Of a DNA stretch of 64,000 nucleotides, positions 6,410 through 15,452 are shown in pieces (the stretch's first letter is position 1; every line of letters starts with the position of its first letter). The position numbers and the translations under genes were made by a program. Under the pieces are notes generated by a model, which was not told the origin of the DNA, did not search any database, and saw only the letters and a list, made by a program, of their open reading frames with translations. This DNA comes from JBBQKG01 sp038326655 (lineage in GTDB: Bacteria; Actinomycetota; Thermoleophilia; Solirubrobacterales; JBBDJG01), in the NCBI GenBank assembly GCA_038326655.1, contig JBBQKG010000015.1, forward strand, positions 1 to 64,000, given 5' to 3'.

Positions 6410-6761
6410 GCGGCCCGGTGATGACAAAGCTGATTATGGCGAGGGCTCGGGTCTGCTGAACGCTCGCGCCGAGCCCGGGCCACCCTCACGCGGGCGGACC
6501 TCCCCAGATCGCGCCCGCGATGAGCGCTCGCGCTCCCAAGCGCGAAGCGACAGTAGAGCGACCCGCCCGGCCGGCCGGGCGGGTCGACTCTCGAAACGCG
6601 CCCGGGCGAGCAGGCGACCCGATTGCCGAAGCTCTCGGGCATCATGGATCGTCCGTTATGGTTTGCCGAGGTCGGATCCGCAGCGCTCCGACAGTCTTTC
6701 GTATCGCCGCAGAGAGGCGGCGTGGCAGGGGCCCTGATGGGAAAAGAAAGAGGGAGGAGCA
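6410..6761. other. Intergenic region without a supported gene
   Basis: About 350 bp between the divergent tetR and the secreted repeat-protein gene. It holds a 28-bp perfect palindrome (listed separately), a short dyad TCGGA (6672-6676) / TCCGA (6687-6691), and a strong GAGGGAGGAG Shine-Dalgarno just before 6762. The short open frames here are not gene-like in composition. No tRNA or known riboswitch motif was recognised. Confidence 0.5.
6559..6586. promoter_or_regulatory. 28-bp perfect GC palindrome
   Basis: Arms CGACCCGCCCGGCC and GGCCGGGCGGGTCG are fully complementary. No T-tract follows on either strand. It is about 176 bases upstream of the secreted repeat-protein gene and could be a protein site or a stable RNA hairpin in a long leader. 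Confidence 0.45.
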
Positions 6762-8144
6762 ATGAGGAAGCTGTTCGTCCTGGTCGCCGCGGTATTCACC
6801 GCTGCGCTGGCATTGCCGTCGCTTGCCGCGGCAAGCTCCAGCGAGACGACCTGTAACGGGACACTCACCGGTCAGACAATCTCCGGCGACCTTGTGGTGC
6901 CGGACGACGGATCTTGCACGATCGTCAACTCGACGGTCGGAGACGACGTAGAGGTCGGCAGGAACGCCTACTTCCAGGCGACCGGCAGCCAGATCGGCGA
7001 TCGCGTCGAGGGCAATCGGTCGCTCACGATCTTCATCGACACCGGTACCACGGTGGGCGGCCGGGTCGAGGCCAATCGCACCGACCAGCTGTTCGTCTTC
7101 GACAGCACGGTCAACGGCTCGATCGAGGCGTGGCGCAGCACCGACAAGGTTCAGGTCTGCGGAACCACCGTCAACGGCGGGCTGCACGTCCATCGAAGCG
7201 GCCGTGACATCCTGATCGGCGATCCGCTGGCGCCCGACTGCGCGGGCAACACCTTCGGAAGCGGCGCTTCCGTGAGCGTGCACAACAACAACACCGACGT
7301 CGAGCTCGTGATCCGCGGCAACACCTTCAACGGCGGAAACATGCTCGTGGCCGACAACAGCGGCACGTCGGACAAGTTCGTCCAGAACAACACGGGCGGC
7401 AGCAGGCTTTCGTGCTTCGGCAACGAGCAGCCCTTCACCGCCTCCGGCAACACCGGCTGGGACGAGCTGCGCGGCCAGTGCGCGGTTCCGCCCACCGAGT
7501 GCAACGGCACACTGACCGGCCAGACGATCCCGGACGATCTCGTCGTGCCCGACAATGGCACCTGCACGATCGTGAACGCGACCGTCGGCGACGATGTGAA
7601 GGTTGGCAAGAACGCGTACTTCCAGGCGACCGGCAGCCGGATTGCCGGCCACGTGGAGGGCAACCGGTCCCAGACGATCTTCATCGATACGGGTACGACC
7701 GTTGGTGACGGCGTCGAAGCGAACCGAACGGCGCAGCTGTTCGTCTTCAACAGCACGGTCACCGGTGAGGTCGAGGCGTGGCGGAGCACCGACAAGGTCC
7801 AGCTCTGTGGCAACACGATCGACGGCCTCGTCCATGTCCACCGGAGCGGCACCGACATCCTGGTCGGCGACCCGCTGGCCCAGGACTGTGCCGGGAACAC
7901 GATCCTCAACGGCAACGACGTGAAGGTGCACGACAACTTTACGGACGTCGAGCTCGTGGTCCGCGGCAACACGCTCCAGGGCGGCGATCTCGAGGTCGAG
8001 GACAACAGCGGCCCGGCGGATAAGTTCGTCCAGAACAACACCGGCAACGGCGGGGACCTCGAGTGCTCCGGCAACGAGGACCCGTTCACGGGCACGCCCA
8101 ACAGCGGGTTTGCCGACACCGAGGGTCAGTGCGCGGAAATTTGA
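6762..8144 (+). CDS. Secreted two-repeat protein of unknown function, probable beta-helix
   Basis: A 460-residue protein with a Sec signal peptide (MRKLFVLVAAVFTAALALPSLAAA, about 1-24). The rest is two tandem copies of one unit, residues 31-246 and 247-459, each starting CNGTLTGQTI. Each copy contains short V/I-rich rungs such as VGDDVEVGRNAYFQATGS, VEGNRS, TTVGGRVEANRT and STVNGSIEAWRSTD, which resemble turns of a right-handed parallel beta-helix. There are four Cys per copy. It probably acts outside the cell. No enzyme motif is recognised. GAGGGAGGAG precedes the ATG, and a bidirectional terminator follows. The name of the family is not known to me. Confidence 0.8.
   Translation: MRKLFVLVAAVFTAALALPSLAAASSSETTCNGTLTGQTISGDLVVPDDGSCTIVNSTVGDDVEVGRNAYFQATGSQIGDRVEGNRSLTIFIDTGTTVGGRVEANRTDQLFVFDSTVNGSIEAWRSTDKVQVCGTTVNGGLHVHRSGRDILIGDPLAPDCAGNTFGSGASVSVHNNNTDVELVIRGNTFNGGNMLVADNSGTSDKFVQNNTGGSRLSCFGNEQPFTASGNTGWDELRGQCAVPPTECNGTLTGQTIPDDLVVPDNGTCTIVNATVGDDVKVGKNAYFQATGSRIAGHVEGNRSQTIFIDTGTTVGDGVEANRTAQLFVFNSTVTGEVEAWRSTDKVQLCGNTIDGLVHVHRSGTDILVGDPLAQDCAGNTILNGNDVKVHDNFTDVELVVRGNTLQGGDLEVEDNSGPADKFVQNNTGNGGDLECSGNEDPFTGTPNSGFADTEGQCAEI
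6852..7499 (+). repeat. Tandem intragenic repeat, copy A (216 codons)
   Basis: Codes for residues 31-246 of the secreted repeat protein. It aligns with copy B with an exact period of 216 codons and few gaps, showing internal duplication. Confidence 0.8.
7500..8141 (+). repeat. Tandem intragenic repeat, copy B
   Basis: Codes for residues 247-460. The start CNGTLTGQTI and the internal strings NAYFQATGS, TIFIDTGTTVG and EAWRSTDKVQ are shared with copy A. Many synonymous differences show that the duplication is not recent. Confidence 0.8.
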
Positions 8145-8171
8145 CCTTCGGTCACCAGCGCACCGATTGAA

Positions 8172-8208
8172 AAGCGAAGGCCCGCGCGAAGGCGCGGGCC
8201 TTTCGCTT
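8172..8208. terminator. Bidirectional terminator between convergent genes
   Basis: GGCCCGCGC (8179-8187) pairs with GCGCGGGCC (8192-8200) around GAAG. The stem is extended by AAGCGAA on the left and TTTCGCTT on the right with one bulge, giving a T-rich tail in either direction. It serves the secreted-protein gene and the methyltransferase gene, whose stop codon touches it. Confidence 0.75.
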
Positions 8209-8987
8209 CAGCCGACGGCGACGCGCCGCACGCGCCAGATGTGCTCGAACGGCCAGGCACGCGCCCACTCGCGGTGCTCGTCGTCCACGTAGCTGCTGGT
8301 CGCGTCCGCCGGTGGGCGAAGCTCGATCAGGTCCTCGACGACCAGCCCGTGCGCTCCGAACAGGCGAATCCAGGCTCCGTAGGGAAGCTGGAAGGCGAGT
8401 GGCTCGCCCGGCTCCTCGAGCGCGCGGAGGTCCCAATATCGGCACGTCAGGCGATCGCCGGGGTGATCCTCCCCTGGCTCCCAGGCGAGGTCGGCGATCG
8501 GGGTGTGCATCGAGAAGGCGAGCAGGCCGCCCCGGCGCAACAGCCGTGCAGCCTCCGGCACCGTCCTGTGCGGATCGGCGAACCGCATCGCGCCGTGATC
8601 GCAGAAGACCACGTCGAAGCAGGCGTCCCCCAGGCCCGTCGACTCGGCGCTCGCGTGGACCAGCTCGAGCTCCACGCCCGCCTCGGCCGCAAGCGCTTTC
8701 GCATGCTCGAGCTGGCGGGCCGAGTTGTCGAGGGCCGTCGCGCGAGCGCCCGCGCGGGCAAGGGCGATCGACCACTGAGCCGCTCCGCACCCCAGTTCGA
8801 GCACGTCACGGCCGCTCACGTCACCGAGGGCGCCGACCTCCGACTCCGGGATTTGCCAGACGCCCCACGCCGCGCCGCCTGATGCGGCGAGCTGTGCGCC
8901 GTGCTCGGCCTGGTAGGCCGCCGAGCGCTCGTCCCAGAGCCGGCGGTTGCGGGCGGCGTCACGGGAAAGCCGGGGCTCGTCCGTCAC
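8208..8987 (-). CDS. Class I SAM-dependent methyltransferase
   Basis: A 259-residue cytoplasmic protein with motif I VLELGCGAAQWSIALARAGA (about 64-83), an acidic motif II loop (ATALDNSARQL) and motif IV CFDVVFCDHGAMRF. The N terminus (RRLWDERSAAYQAEHG) resembles methyltransferases acting on small molecules. The substrate is not identifiable. The start at 8987 lies 7 bases from the pccB stop, so the gene may be co-transcribed with pccB upstream. Confidence 0.87.
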   Translation of the reverse strand: MTDEPRLSRDAARNRRLWDERSAAYQAEHGAQLAASGGAAWGVWQIPESEVGALGDVSGRDVLELGCGAAQWSIALARAGARATALDNSARQLEHAKALAAEAGVELELVHASAESTGLGDACFDVVFCDHGAMRFADPHRTVPEAARLLRRGGLLAFSMHTPIADLAWEPGEDHPGDRLTCRYWDLRALEEPGEPLAFQLPYGAWIRLFGAHGLVVEDLIELRPPADATSSYVDDEHREWARAWPFEHIWRVRRVAVG

Positions 8988-8994
8988 GGGACGG

Positions 8995-10563
<1,569 letters not shown>

Positions 10564-10598
10564 TGGCGGCGGCTGGAAATAGTAGTAGGGTCGCCTGC

Positions 10599-11300
10599 GT
10601 GCCCAGCGCGAGGCTGATTTTGCTGGTGGGCGCCGTCGGGCTTGTCGCGTCGACCGCCGCCCTCGCGAGCCCACAATTCGTCTCGACGTTCGCCGGCACG
10701 TACACCGCGCAGAAGCCCAACTCGCCGTCCGGCTTCGACGCGCTGGCGACCTGGCGCGACCCGGCCGAAGCGGGCGGCAAGCCGAAGGAGGTCGCGAAGA
10801 TCAAGGTGGCCTTCGCCCCCGGCGCGAGGCTCGACACCAGGGCTCTACCGGCCTGCAACGCAACCGCCGAGGACATCGCGAACCTCGCGGTGCGCGCCTG
10901 TCCGGCGAAGACCAAGCTCGGCGAGGTGCACGGCCAGGGCGTCTATGCCGGCGGAGCGCCGTTCAACACCTACGCGACGCTCTTCAACGCAAAGCGCCAG
11001 ATCATCGTGGTGGTGACGCTCGACGACCCGAAGGGCAGATTGCTCACGGACTTCCGGGACGACGTCCGGCGCAGCTCGATCACGGTCAACCTCAAGATCG
11101 GTCGCGGGATCTCGCTGATCAGGTTCCAGGCCCACGTCCCGGTGCGCACTCGCAAGCGGGGCGGAAAGCGGAGGGTGTACTTCAGGACGCCGTCGTCGTG
11201 TCCGGCGAGCGGCTCGTGGACCACGACGGTGGTCCTCACCTACCGCGACGGCTCCAGCGACCAGCACACGGCGAGCTCGCCGTGTAAGAGCTCGGGCTAG
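10599..11300 (+). CDS. Secreted protein of unknown function
   Basis: A 233-residue protein starting at GTG 10599 with a signal peptide (PSARLILLVGAVGLVASTAALAS). The mature part is beta-rich and Cys-containing (ALPACNAT, AVRACPAKT, SSCPASGSW, SSPCKSSG). It has no motif I can assign. Similar exported proteins seem common in this actinobacterial lineage, but that is a general impression. Ribosome binding is weak (AGTAGGG). The stop codon shares CTAG with the stop of the convergent SRPBCC gene (4-bp overlap). Confidence 0.7.
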   Translation: MPSARLILLVGAVGLVASTAALASPQFVSTFAGTYTAQKPNSPSGFDALATWRDPAEAGGKPKEVAKIKVAFAPGARLDTRALPACNATAEDIANLAVRACPAKTKLGEVHGQGVYAGGAPFNTYATLFNAKRQIIVVVTLDDPKGRLLTDFRDDVRRSSITVNLKIGRGISLIRFQAHVPVRTRKRGGKRRVYFRTPSSCPASGSWTTTVVLTYRDGSSDQHTASSPCKSSG

Positions 11301-11632
11301 GTCTTCTTCAGCGAGCTCGAGCCGATGCCGTCGAGCAACGCCTCCAGCTCACGCGCGATCGCGCCCCCGTCGGGCGGCGGCCGAAAGCGGTCCCAGAAGC
11401 CGCCGGTGATGTTCGCCTCGGCCTGAGCCCGCACAAGCGTGCCCCAGCCGGATGCCTCCAGCTCGATCACGCCGTGCGCCTCGGGGCCGGTCCACTTGAT
11501 CCTGTGGGGCGGCTCCAGGTCGCTCACGCGGACGTTGGTGAGCCAGCGGCCGAGGGCCTCCTCGGAGGCGATCTCGTCCCAGAGCTCAGGCGGTGACTTG
11601 ACCAGGGTCCGTTCGAGTTGAATCGTCGGCAC
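11297..11632 (-). CDS. SRPBCC (START/Bet v 1-like) domain protein
   Basis: A 111-residue protein of the helix-grip fold: IQLERTLVKSPPELWDEIASEEALGRWL, a strand SDLEPPHRIKWTG, and a closing helix GAIARELEALLDGI. The family binds hydrophobic ligands; the ligand here is unknown. The frame is open upstream to 11923, but that part overlaps the GST gene, so a GTG at 11632 is chosen; no good Shine-Dalgarno is visible. It lies 62 bp after the GST gene on the same strand. Confidence 0.72.
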   Translation of the reverse strand: MPTIQLERTLVKSPPELWDEIASEEALGRWLTNVRVSDLEPPHRIKWTGPEAHGVIELEASGWGTLVRAQAEANITGGFWDRFRPPPDGGAIARELEALLDGIGSSSLKKT

Positions 11633-11694
11633 GATCGGGTTGTTTACCGGCGGTCCCCGGAATCCTTCAGACCGGCTGCGCCTTAACGTGGGCT

Positions 11695-12453
11695 TTACGA
11701 GCTGGGCGCGGAGACCCGCAGGGGAGCGAGCCACTCCGCCGGGAACGCCGGGCCGATCCGGCCGGGCGGGTCGGGCGCGACCCGGCGCGCGAGGCCGGCC
11801 GCGGGGCGGCCTTCGATCGCCGGCTCGAGGTCCTCGAAAGCCATCAGCAAGCGCACGGTCGAGCCGAGCTGGAAATCGGCCGCGTTTGGTTCCTCCCCGC
11901 CGATCAGGCCCTCTGAGATCCACGCGTCGACGCGGTCGAGCGCGGCCGGCAGCTCCGCGATGCAGTTGCGCACGACAGCATCGGTCGAGTCGTTCAGCCG
12001 CATCGCCATGCGGATCAGCGGCGGCGACGTGGCGACCAGGATGCGCGTGGGCAGGCCGAGGCGGTAGCCGTGGAGGAAGCTGGCCTGGTCAGCCTTGCGG
12101 CGCTTCAGCGCCCACCACGAGATCTTGCGGGGCAGCTCCTGGAAGTATTCGTCGCCCCACCGCTCGGCCTCCTCGACGCGCACACGGCGTTCGGGGTCGG
12201 CCGGGAACAGCGGTGGGTCCGGCTGAAGCACGTCCAGCTCGCGCGAGACGCTCCGCGAGCCCTGCACCTTGCGCCCATCCACCTTCATCGCCGGAACCCG
12301 GTCCCCCGGGAAGCGGAACAGGCGATGCACCACGAAGCGGCTCAGCACCGGCGGCAGGTCGGTGCGCTTGAAGTCGATCCCCTTGTAGCGCAGCATCAGC
12401 TCCGCGGCGCGGGCGGGGTGCGACCCCGGGATGACGTAGAGGCGGACCTTCAT
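11695..12453 (-). CDS. Glutathione S-transferase-like protein
   Basis: A 252-residue protein with a thioredoxin-fold N terminus (MKVRLYVIPGSHPARAAELMLRYKG, then VPAMKVDGRKVQGS with the cis-Pro) and an all-helical C-terminal domain (EEPNAADFQLGSTVRLLMAFEDLE, including the N-x-A-D-F capping motif). Actinobacteria usually use mycothiol rather than glutathione, so the thiol used is uncertain. ATG at 12453. The same frame continues upstream through the opposite frame of mutB without being coding. It lies downstream of mutB on the same strand. Confidence 0.85.
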   Translation of the reverse strand: MKVRLYVIPGSHPARAAELMLRYKGIDFKRTDLPPVLSRFVVHRLFRFPGDRVPAMKVDGRKVQGSRSVSRELDVLQPDPPLFPADPERRVRVEEAERWGDEYFQELPRKISWWALKRRKADQASFLHGYRLGLPTRILVATSPPLIRMAMRLNDSTDAVVRNCIAELPAALDRVDAWISEGLIGGEEPNAADFQLGSTVRLLMAFEDLEPAIEGRPAAGLARRVAPDPPGRIGPAFPAEWLAPLRVSAPSS

Positions 12454-12569
12454 CGGCCTGACTCTATCCGCAGACCAAAAAACCGGCATGTACGGGGTCG
12501 GGATCGGCCTTTCGTGTCGCTCGGGTGACGGAGCGCCCGCGTAGTTCGCCCCGCAAGAGGGACGCTGCG

Positions 12570-14273
12570 TCAAACCGGGGGCTTGTACTCGCCGAACTCT
12601 TCGCGCATGACCTCGCTGACCTCGCCCAGCGTGGCGTGGTCCCGGAGCGCGTCCTTGATCGGGTAGAGCAAGTTGCCGTCGCCGCGGCACGTCGCGCGCA
12701 GGTCCTCGAGCCGCTTGCGCACGAGATCCTGGTCGCGGTCTTCTTTGAAGCGCCGGAGCCGCTCGACCTGATCGCGTTCGGTCTGCGGGTCGATCCTGAG
12801 GATGTCGACCTCGACTTCGCCGCCGCCCTCGGTGTACTCGTTCACGCCCACGAGGATGTCCTGCTTGGTCAGGATGCGCCGGTGATAGGCGAACGCTGAC
12901 TCCTCGATCTCGCGCTGGATGAAGCCCGCCTCGATCGCCTGGACCGAGCCGCCGAGCTCCTCGACCTTGTCCATCAACGCGCGCGACTCGTTCTCGATGT
13001 CGGCCGTGAGCCGCTCGACGTAGTAGGAGCCGGCGAACGGGTCGGCGGTGTCGGCCGCGCCGGACTCGTGCGCGAGCACCTGCTGCGTGCGCAGCGCGAT
13101 CCGCGCCGAGTACTCGGTGGGGAGGCCGAGCGCCTCGTCGAAGCCGTTCGTGTGGAGGGACTGCGTGCCGCCGCAAACGGCCGCGAAGCCCTGCAGCGCG
13201 ACGCGCACGATGTTGTTCTCGGGCTGCTGCGCCGTCAGCGTCGAGCCGCCGGTCTGGGTGTGGAAGCGGACCATCTGCGAGCGGGCCTGCTTGGCGCCGA
13301 ACCGGTCGCGCATGATCTCCGCCCACATCCGGCGCACCGCCCGGAACTTGGCGACTTCCTGGAAGACGTTGTTGTGGCCGTTGAAGAAGAACGCGATCTG
13401 GCCGGCGAACTCGTCGACCTCGAGGCCGGCGTCGATCGCGGCCTGCACGTAGGCGATCGCATTCGAAAGCGTGAACGCGACCTCCTGCACCGCCGAGCAG
13501 CCCTTCTCCCGCATGTGGTAGCCGGAGATCGAGATCGTGTTCCACTTCGGGATGTGCGCGTGGCAGTAGGCGAAGATGTCGGTCGTGAGGCGCATCGCGC
13601 CCTCGGGCGGGTAGATGAAGTTCCCGCGCGCCGCGTACTCCTTGAGGATGTCGTTCTGGACCGTGCCGCGCAGCTCGTGCGACGGCACGTCCTGCTCCTC
13701 GCCGACGAGCTCGTACAGCAGCATCAGGATCGCCGCCGGCGCGTTGATCGTCATCGAGGTCGACACTTTGTCGAGCGGGATCTGGTCGAAGGCCATCCGC
13801 ATGTCGTCGATCGTGTCGATCGCGACGCCGGTGCGGCCCACCTCGCCGAGACACAGCGGGTCGTCGGAGTCGCGCCCGAGCTGGGTGGGCAGGTCGAACG
13901 CCATCGACAGCCCCGTGGAGCCGTGCTCGAGCAGGTACCGGTAGCGGATGTTCGTCTCCTGTGCCGTCGCGTAGCCCGCGTACTGGCGCATCGTCCAGCG
14001 CCGGGACCGGTACATCTCAGAATGGATCCCGCGAGTGAAGGGGTATTCGCCCGGCTCGCCGAGGCGATCGGGGAGGTCGAGGTCGGCGATGTCGCCGTCG
14101 TCGTAGACGGGCTGGATCTCGATCCCCGAGTCGGTGAAGCGGCGGGGATCGTCCGGGCCGACGTCGGGCGCGATGCCGGGATGGCTCGCGTCGACCTGGC
14201 CGGGCTCGGTTTTCTTCCCGGTTTTTGCCTCGGTCTTCGTCTCGGCTTTCTTCCTGGGAGGGGCGGTCGCCAT
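12570..14273 (-). CDS. mutB: Methylmalonyl-CoA mutase catalytic subunit, without B12 domain
   Basis: A 567-residue mutase that interconverts methylmalonyl-CoA and succinyl-CoA. It covers the TIM-barrel catalytic domain: EYPFTRGIHSEMYRSRRWTMRQYAGYATA, HTQTGGSTLTAQQPENN and GGTQSLHTNGFDEALGLPT. The C-terminal cobalamin-binding domain (D-x-H-x-x-G) is absent, so it must pair with a separate B12-binding subunit, not seen here. The N terminus has a Lys/Thr-rich tail of about 40 residues. ATG at 14273 is preferred; a GTG at 14306 would add 11 residues. It is divergent from the moaD fusion gene. Confidence 0.92.
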   Translation of the reverse strand: MATAPPRKKAETKTEAKTGKKTEPGQVDASHPGIAPDVGPDDPRRFTDSGIEIQPVYDDGDIADLDLPDRLGEPGEYPFTRGIHSEMYRSRRWTMRQYAGYATAQETNIRYRYLLEHGSTGLSMAFDLPTQLGRDSDDPLCLGEVGRTGVAIDTIDDMRMAFDQIPLDKVSTSMTINAPAAILMLLYELVGEEQDVPSHELRGTVQNDILKEYAARGNFIYPPEGAMRLTTDIFAYCHAHIPKWNTISISGYHMREKGCSAVQEVAFTLSNAIAYVQAAIDAGLEVDEFAGQIAFFFNGHNNVFQEVAKFRAVRRMWAEIMRDRFGAKQARSQMVRFHTQTGGSTLTAQQPENNIVRVALQGFAAVCGGTQSLHTNGFDEALGLPTEYSARIALRTQQVLAHESGAADTADPFAGSYYVERLTADIENESRALMDKVEELGGSVQAIEAGFIQREIEESAFAYHRRILTKQDILVGVNEYTEGGGEVEVDILRIDPQTERDQVERLRRFKEDRDQDLVRKRLEDLRATCRGDGNLLYPIKDALRDHATLGEVSEVMREEFGEYKPPV

Positions 14274-14328
14274 CGAGGTAAGGATAGTTGTAGCGGCCTC
14301 CGACACGCCGGGACTAGCATTGCCTTCA

Positions 14329-15021
14329 ATGGAGGTCGAGGTACGTCTCTTCGCGATGCTTCGCGAGCGTGCGGGCAGCGGCTCCGTGACGGTCGACCTG
14401 CCCGAGGGCGCGACCGTGCGGGAGGCGCTCGCAGCGGTCGGGGCCCGGCACGGGCTCGGCGAGCTGATCGAGGCGATGCCGGTCGTGATGGCCGTGAACC
14501 GGGAGTACGCCTCGCGCGACGACGCGCTGAGTCCCGGCGACGAGCTGGCGCTGATCCCGCCGGTGAGCGGAGGCGAGTCTTCGTTCAGGACCGGGGAGGG
14601 CTATGACCAGTTCATGGAGCTGATCGGCAATCACGTGCCGCGGCCACCGGGCTACGCGGAGCTGATGGGCGCGCGACCGCTGCTCGCCGAGCCGGGCCAC
14701 GTACGGATGGAGTTCGAGGCGAGCGACCTCTTCCTCAATCCCGGCGGCGCGATCCAGGGCGGCTTTCTCACGGTGATGCTGGACGAGACCATGGGACCGG
14801 CCGCGATCTCGGCGCTCGGCCCCGGCCACACCGTGCCGACGCTCGAGCTGAAGGTGAGCTTCCTGCGGCCGGGCAGGGTGGGCCGCCTCGTGGCCGACGC
14901 GCGCGTGGTCCACCTGGGCAAGTCGGTCGTGTTCCTCGAGGCCGCCCTCACCGACGACGATGGAAACGTGATCGCGACGTCGACGGCAACTGCCCGCGTC
15001 GTGAGATTGAAGGACTCGTGA
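14329..15021 (+). CDS. moaD: MoaD (molybdopterin synthase small subunit) fused to a hotdog thioesterase
   Basis: A 230-residue fusion. Residues 1-82 are a complete MoaD ubiquitin-like domain (VRLFAMLRERAG ... LSPGDELALIPPVSGG) ending in the Gly81-Gly82 that must be free to form the C-terminal thiocarboxylate. The frame continues without a stop into a PaaI-type hotdog thioesterase (about 95-228: LFLNPGGAIQGGFLTVMLDETMG, LELKVSFLRPGRVG, LGKSVVFLEAALTDDDGNVIATST). Either the protein is cleaved after Gly82, as known for some MoaD-MoaE fusions, or MoaD here has another role. An in-frame ATG at 14614 preceded by GGGGAGGG could also give a separate thioesterase. The gene overlaps moaE by 4 bp (GTGA). 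Confidence 0.9.
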   Translation: MEVEVRLFAMLRERAGSGSVTVDLPEGATVREALAAVGARHGLGELIEAMPVVMAVNREYASRDDALSPGDELALIPPVSGGESSFRTGEGYDQFMELIGNHVPRPPGYAELMGARPLLAEPGHVRMEFEASDLFLNPGGAIQGGFLTVMLDETMGPAAISALGPGHTVPTLELKVSFLRPGRVGRLVADARVVHLGKSVVFLEAALTDDDGNVIATSTATARVVRLKDS

Positions 15022-15452
15022 GCACCGCCGTCGCCCACGCTCGCGTGACGGAGGAGCCGCTGTCGGTGGAGGCACTCGCGCGTCTCGTCGCGCGGCCGGC
15101 GGCGGGCGCGGTCGTCACCTTCCAGGGCACGACTCGCGACGTCGACGCGCTCGAGTACGAGGCCTATCGCGAGATGGCCGAGCAGCGGATCGCGATGATC
15201 GCCGGCGAGGCGATCGAGCGCCACGGGCTCGAGGCGGCCGCCGCCGAGCACCGGATCGGGACCGTTCGGCTGGGGGAGGCGAGCGTGATCGTGGCGGTCT
15301 CCGCCGCGCACCGCAGCGAGGCGTTCGCGGGCGCCCGCGAGATCATCGACCGCATCAAGGCCGGCGCCCCGATCTGGAAGAAGGAGGTCGAAGGCGGCGA
15401 GGGGCGCTGGGCCGAGGGCACGCGCGCCGGAGGAGATGACCGGCACGCCTGA
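15018..15452 (+). CDS. moaE: Molybdopterin synthase catalytic subunit MoaE
   Basis: A 144-residue protein that uses the MoaD thiocarboxylate to put two sulfurs on precursor Z, giving molybdopterin. Family strings are AGAVVTFQGTTRDV near the N terminus, LEYEAYREMAEQR, RIGTVRLGEASVIVAVSAAHR and the active-site APIWKKE near residue 117. The GTG start overlaps the moaD fusion stop, so the two subunits are translationally coupled. It overlaps selA by 17 bp downstream. Confidence 0.94.
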   Translation: MSTAVAHARVTEEPLSVEALARLVARPAAGAVVTFQGTTRDVDALEYEAYREMAEQRIAMIAGEAIERHGLEAAAAEHRIGTVRLGEASVIVAVSAAHRSEAFAGAREIIDRIKAGAPIWKKEVEGGEGRWAEGTRAGGDDRHA

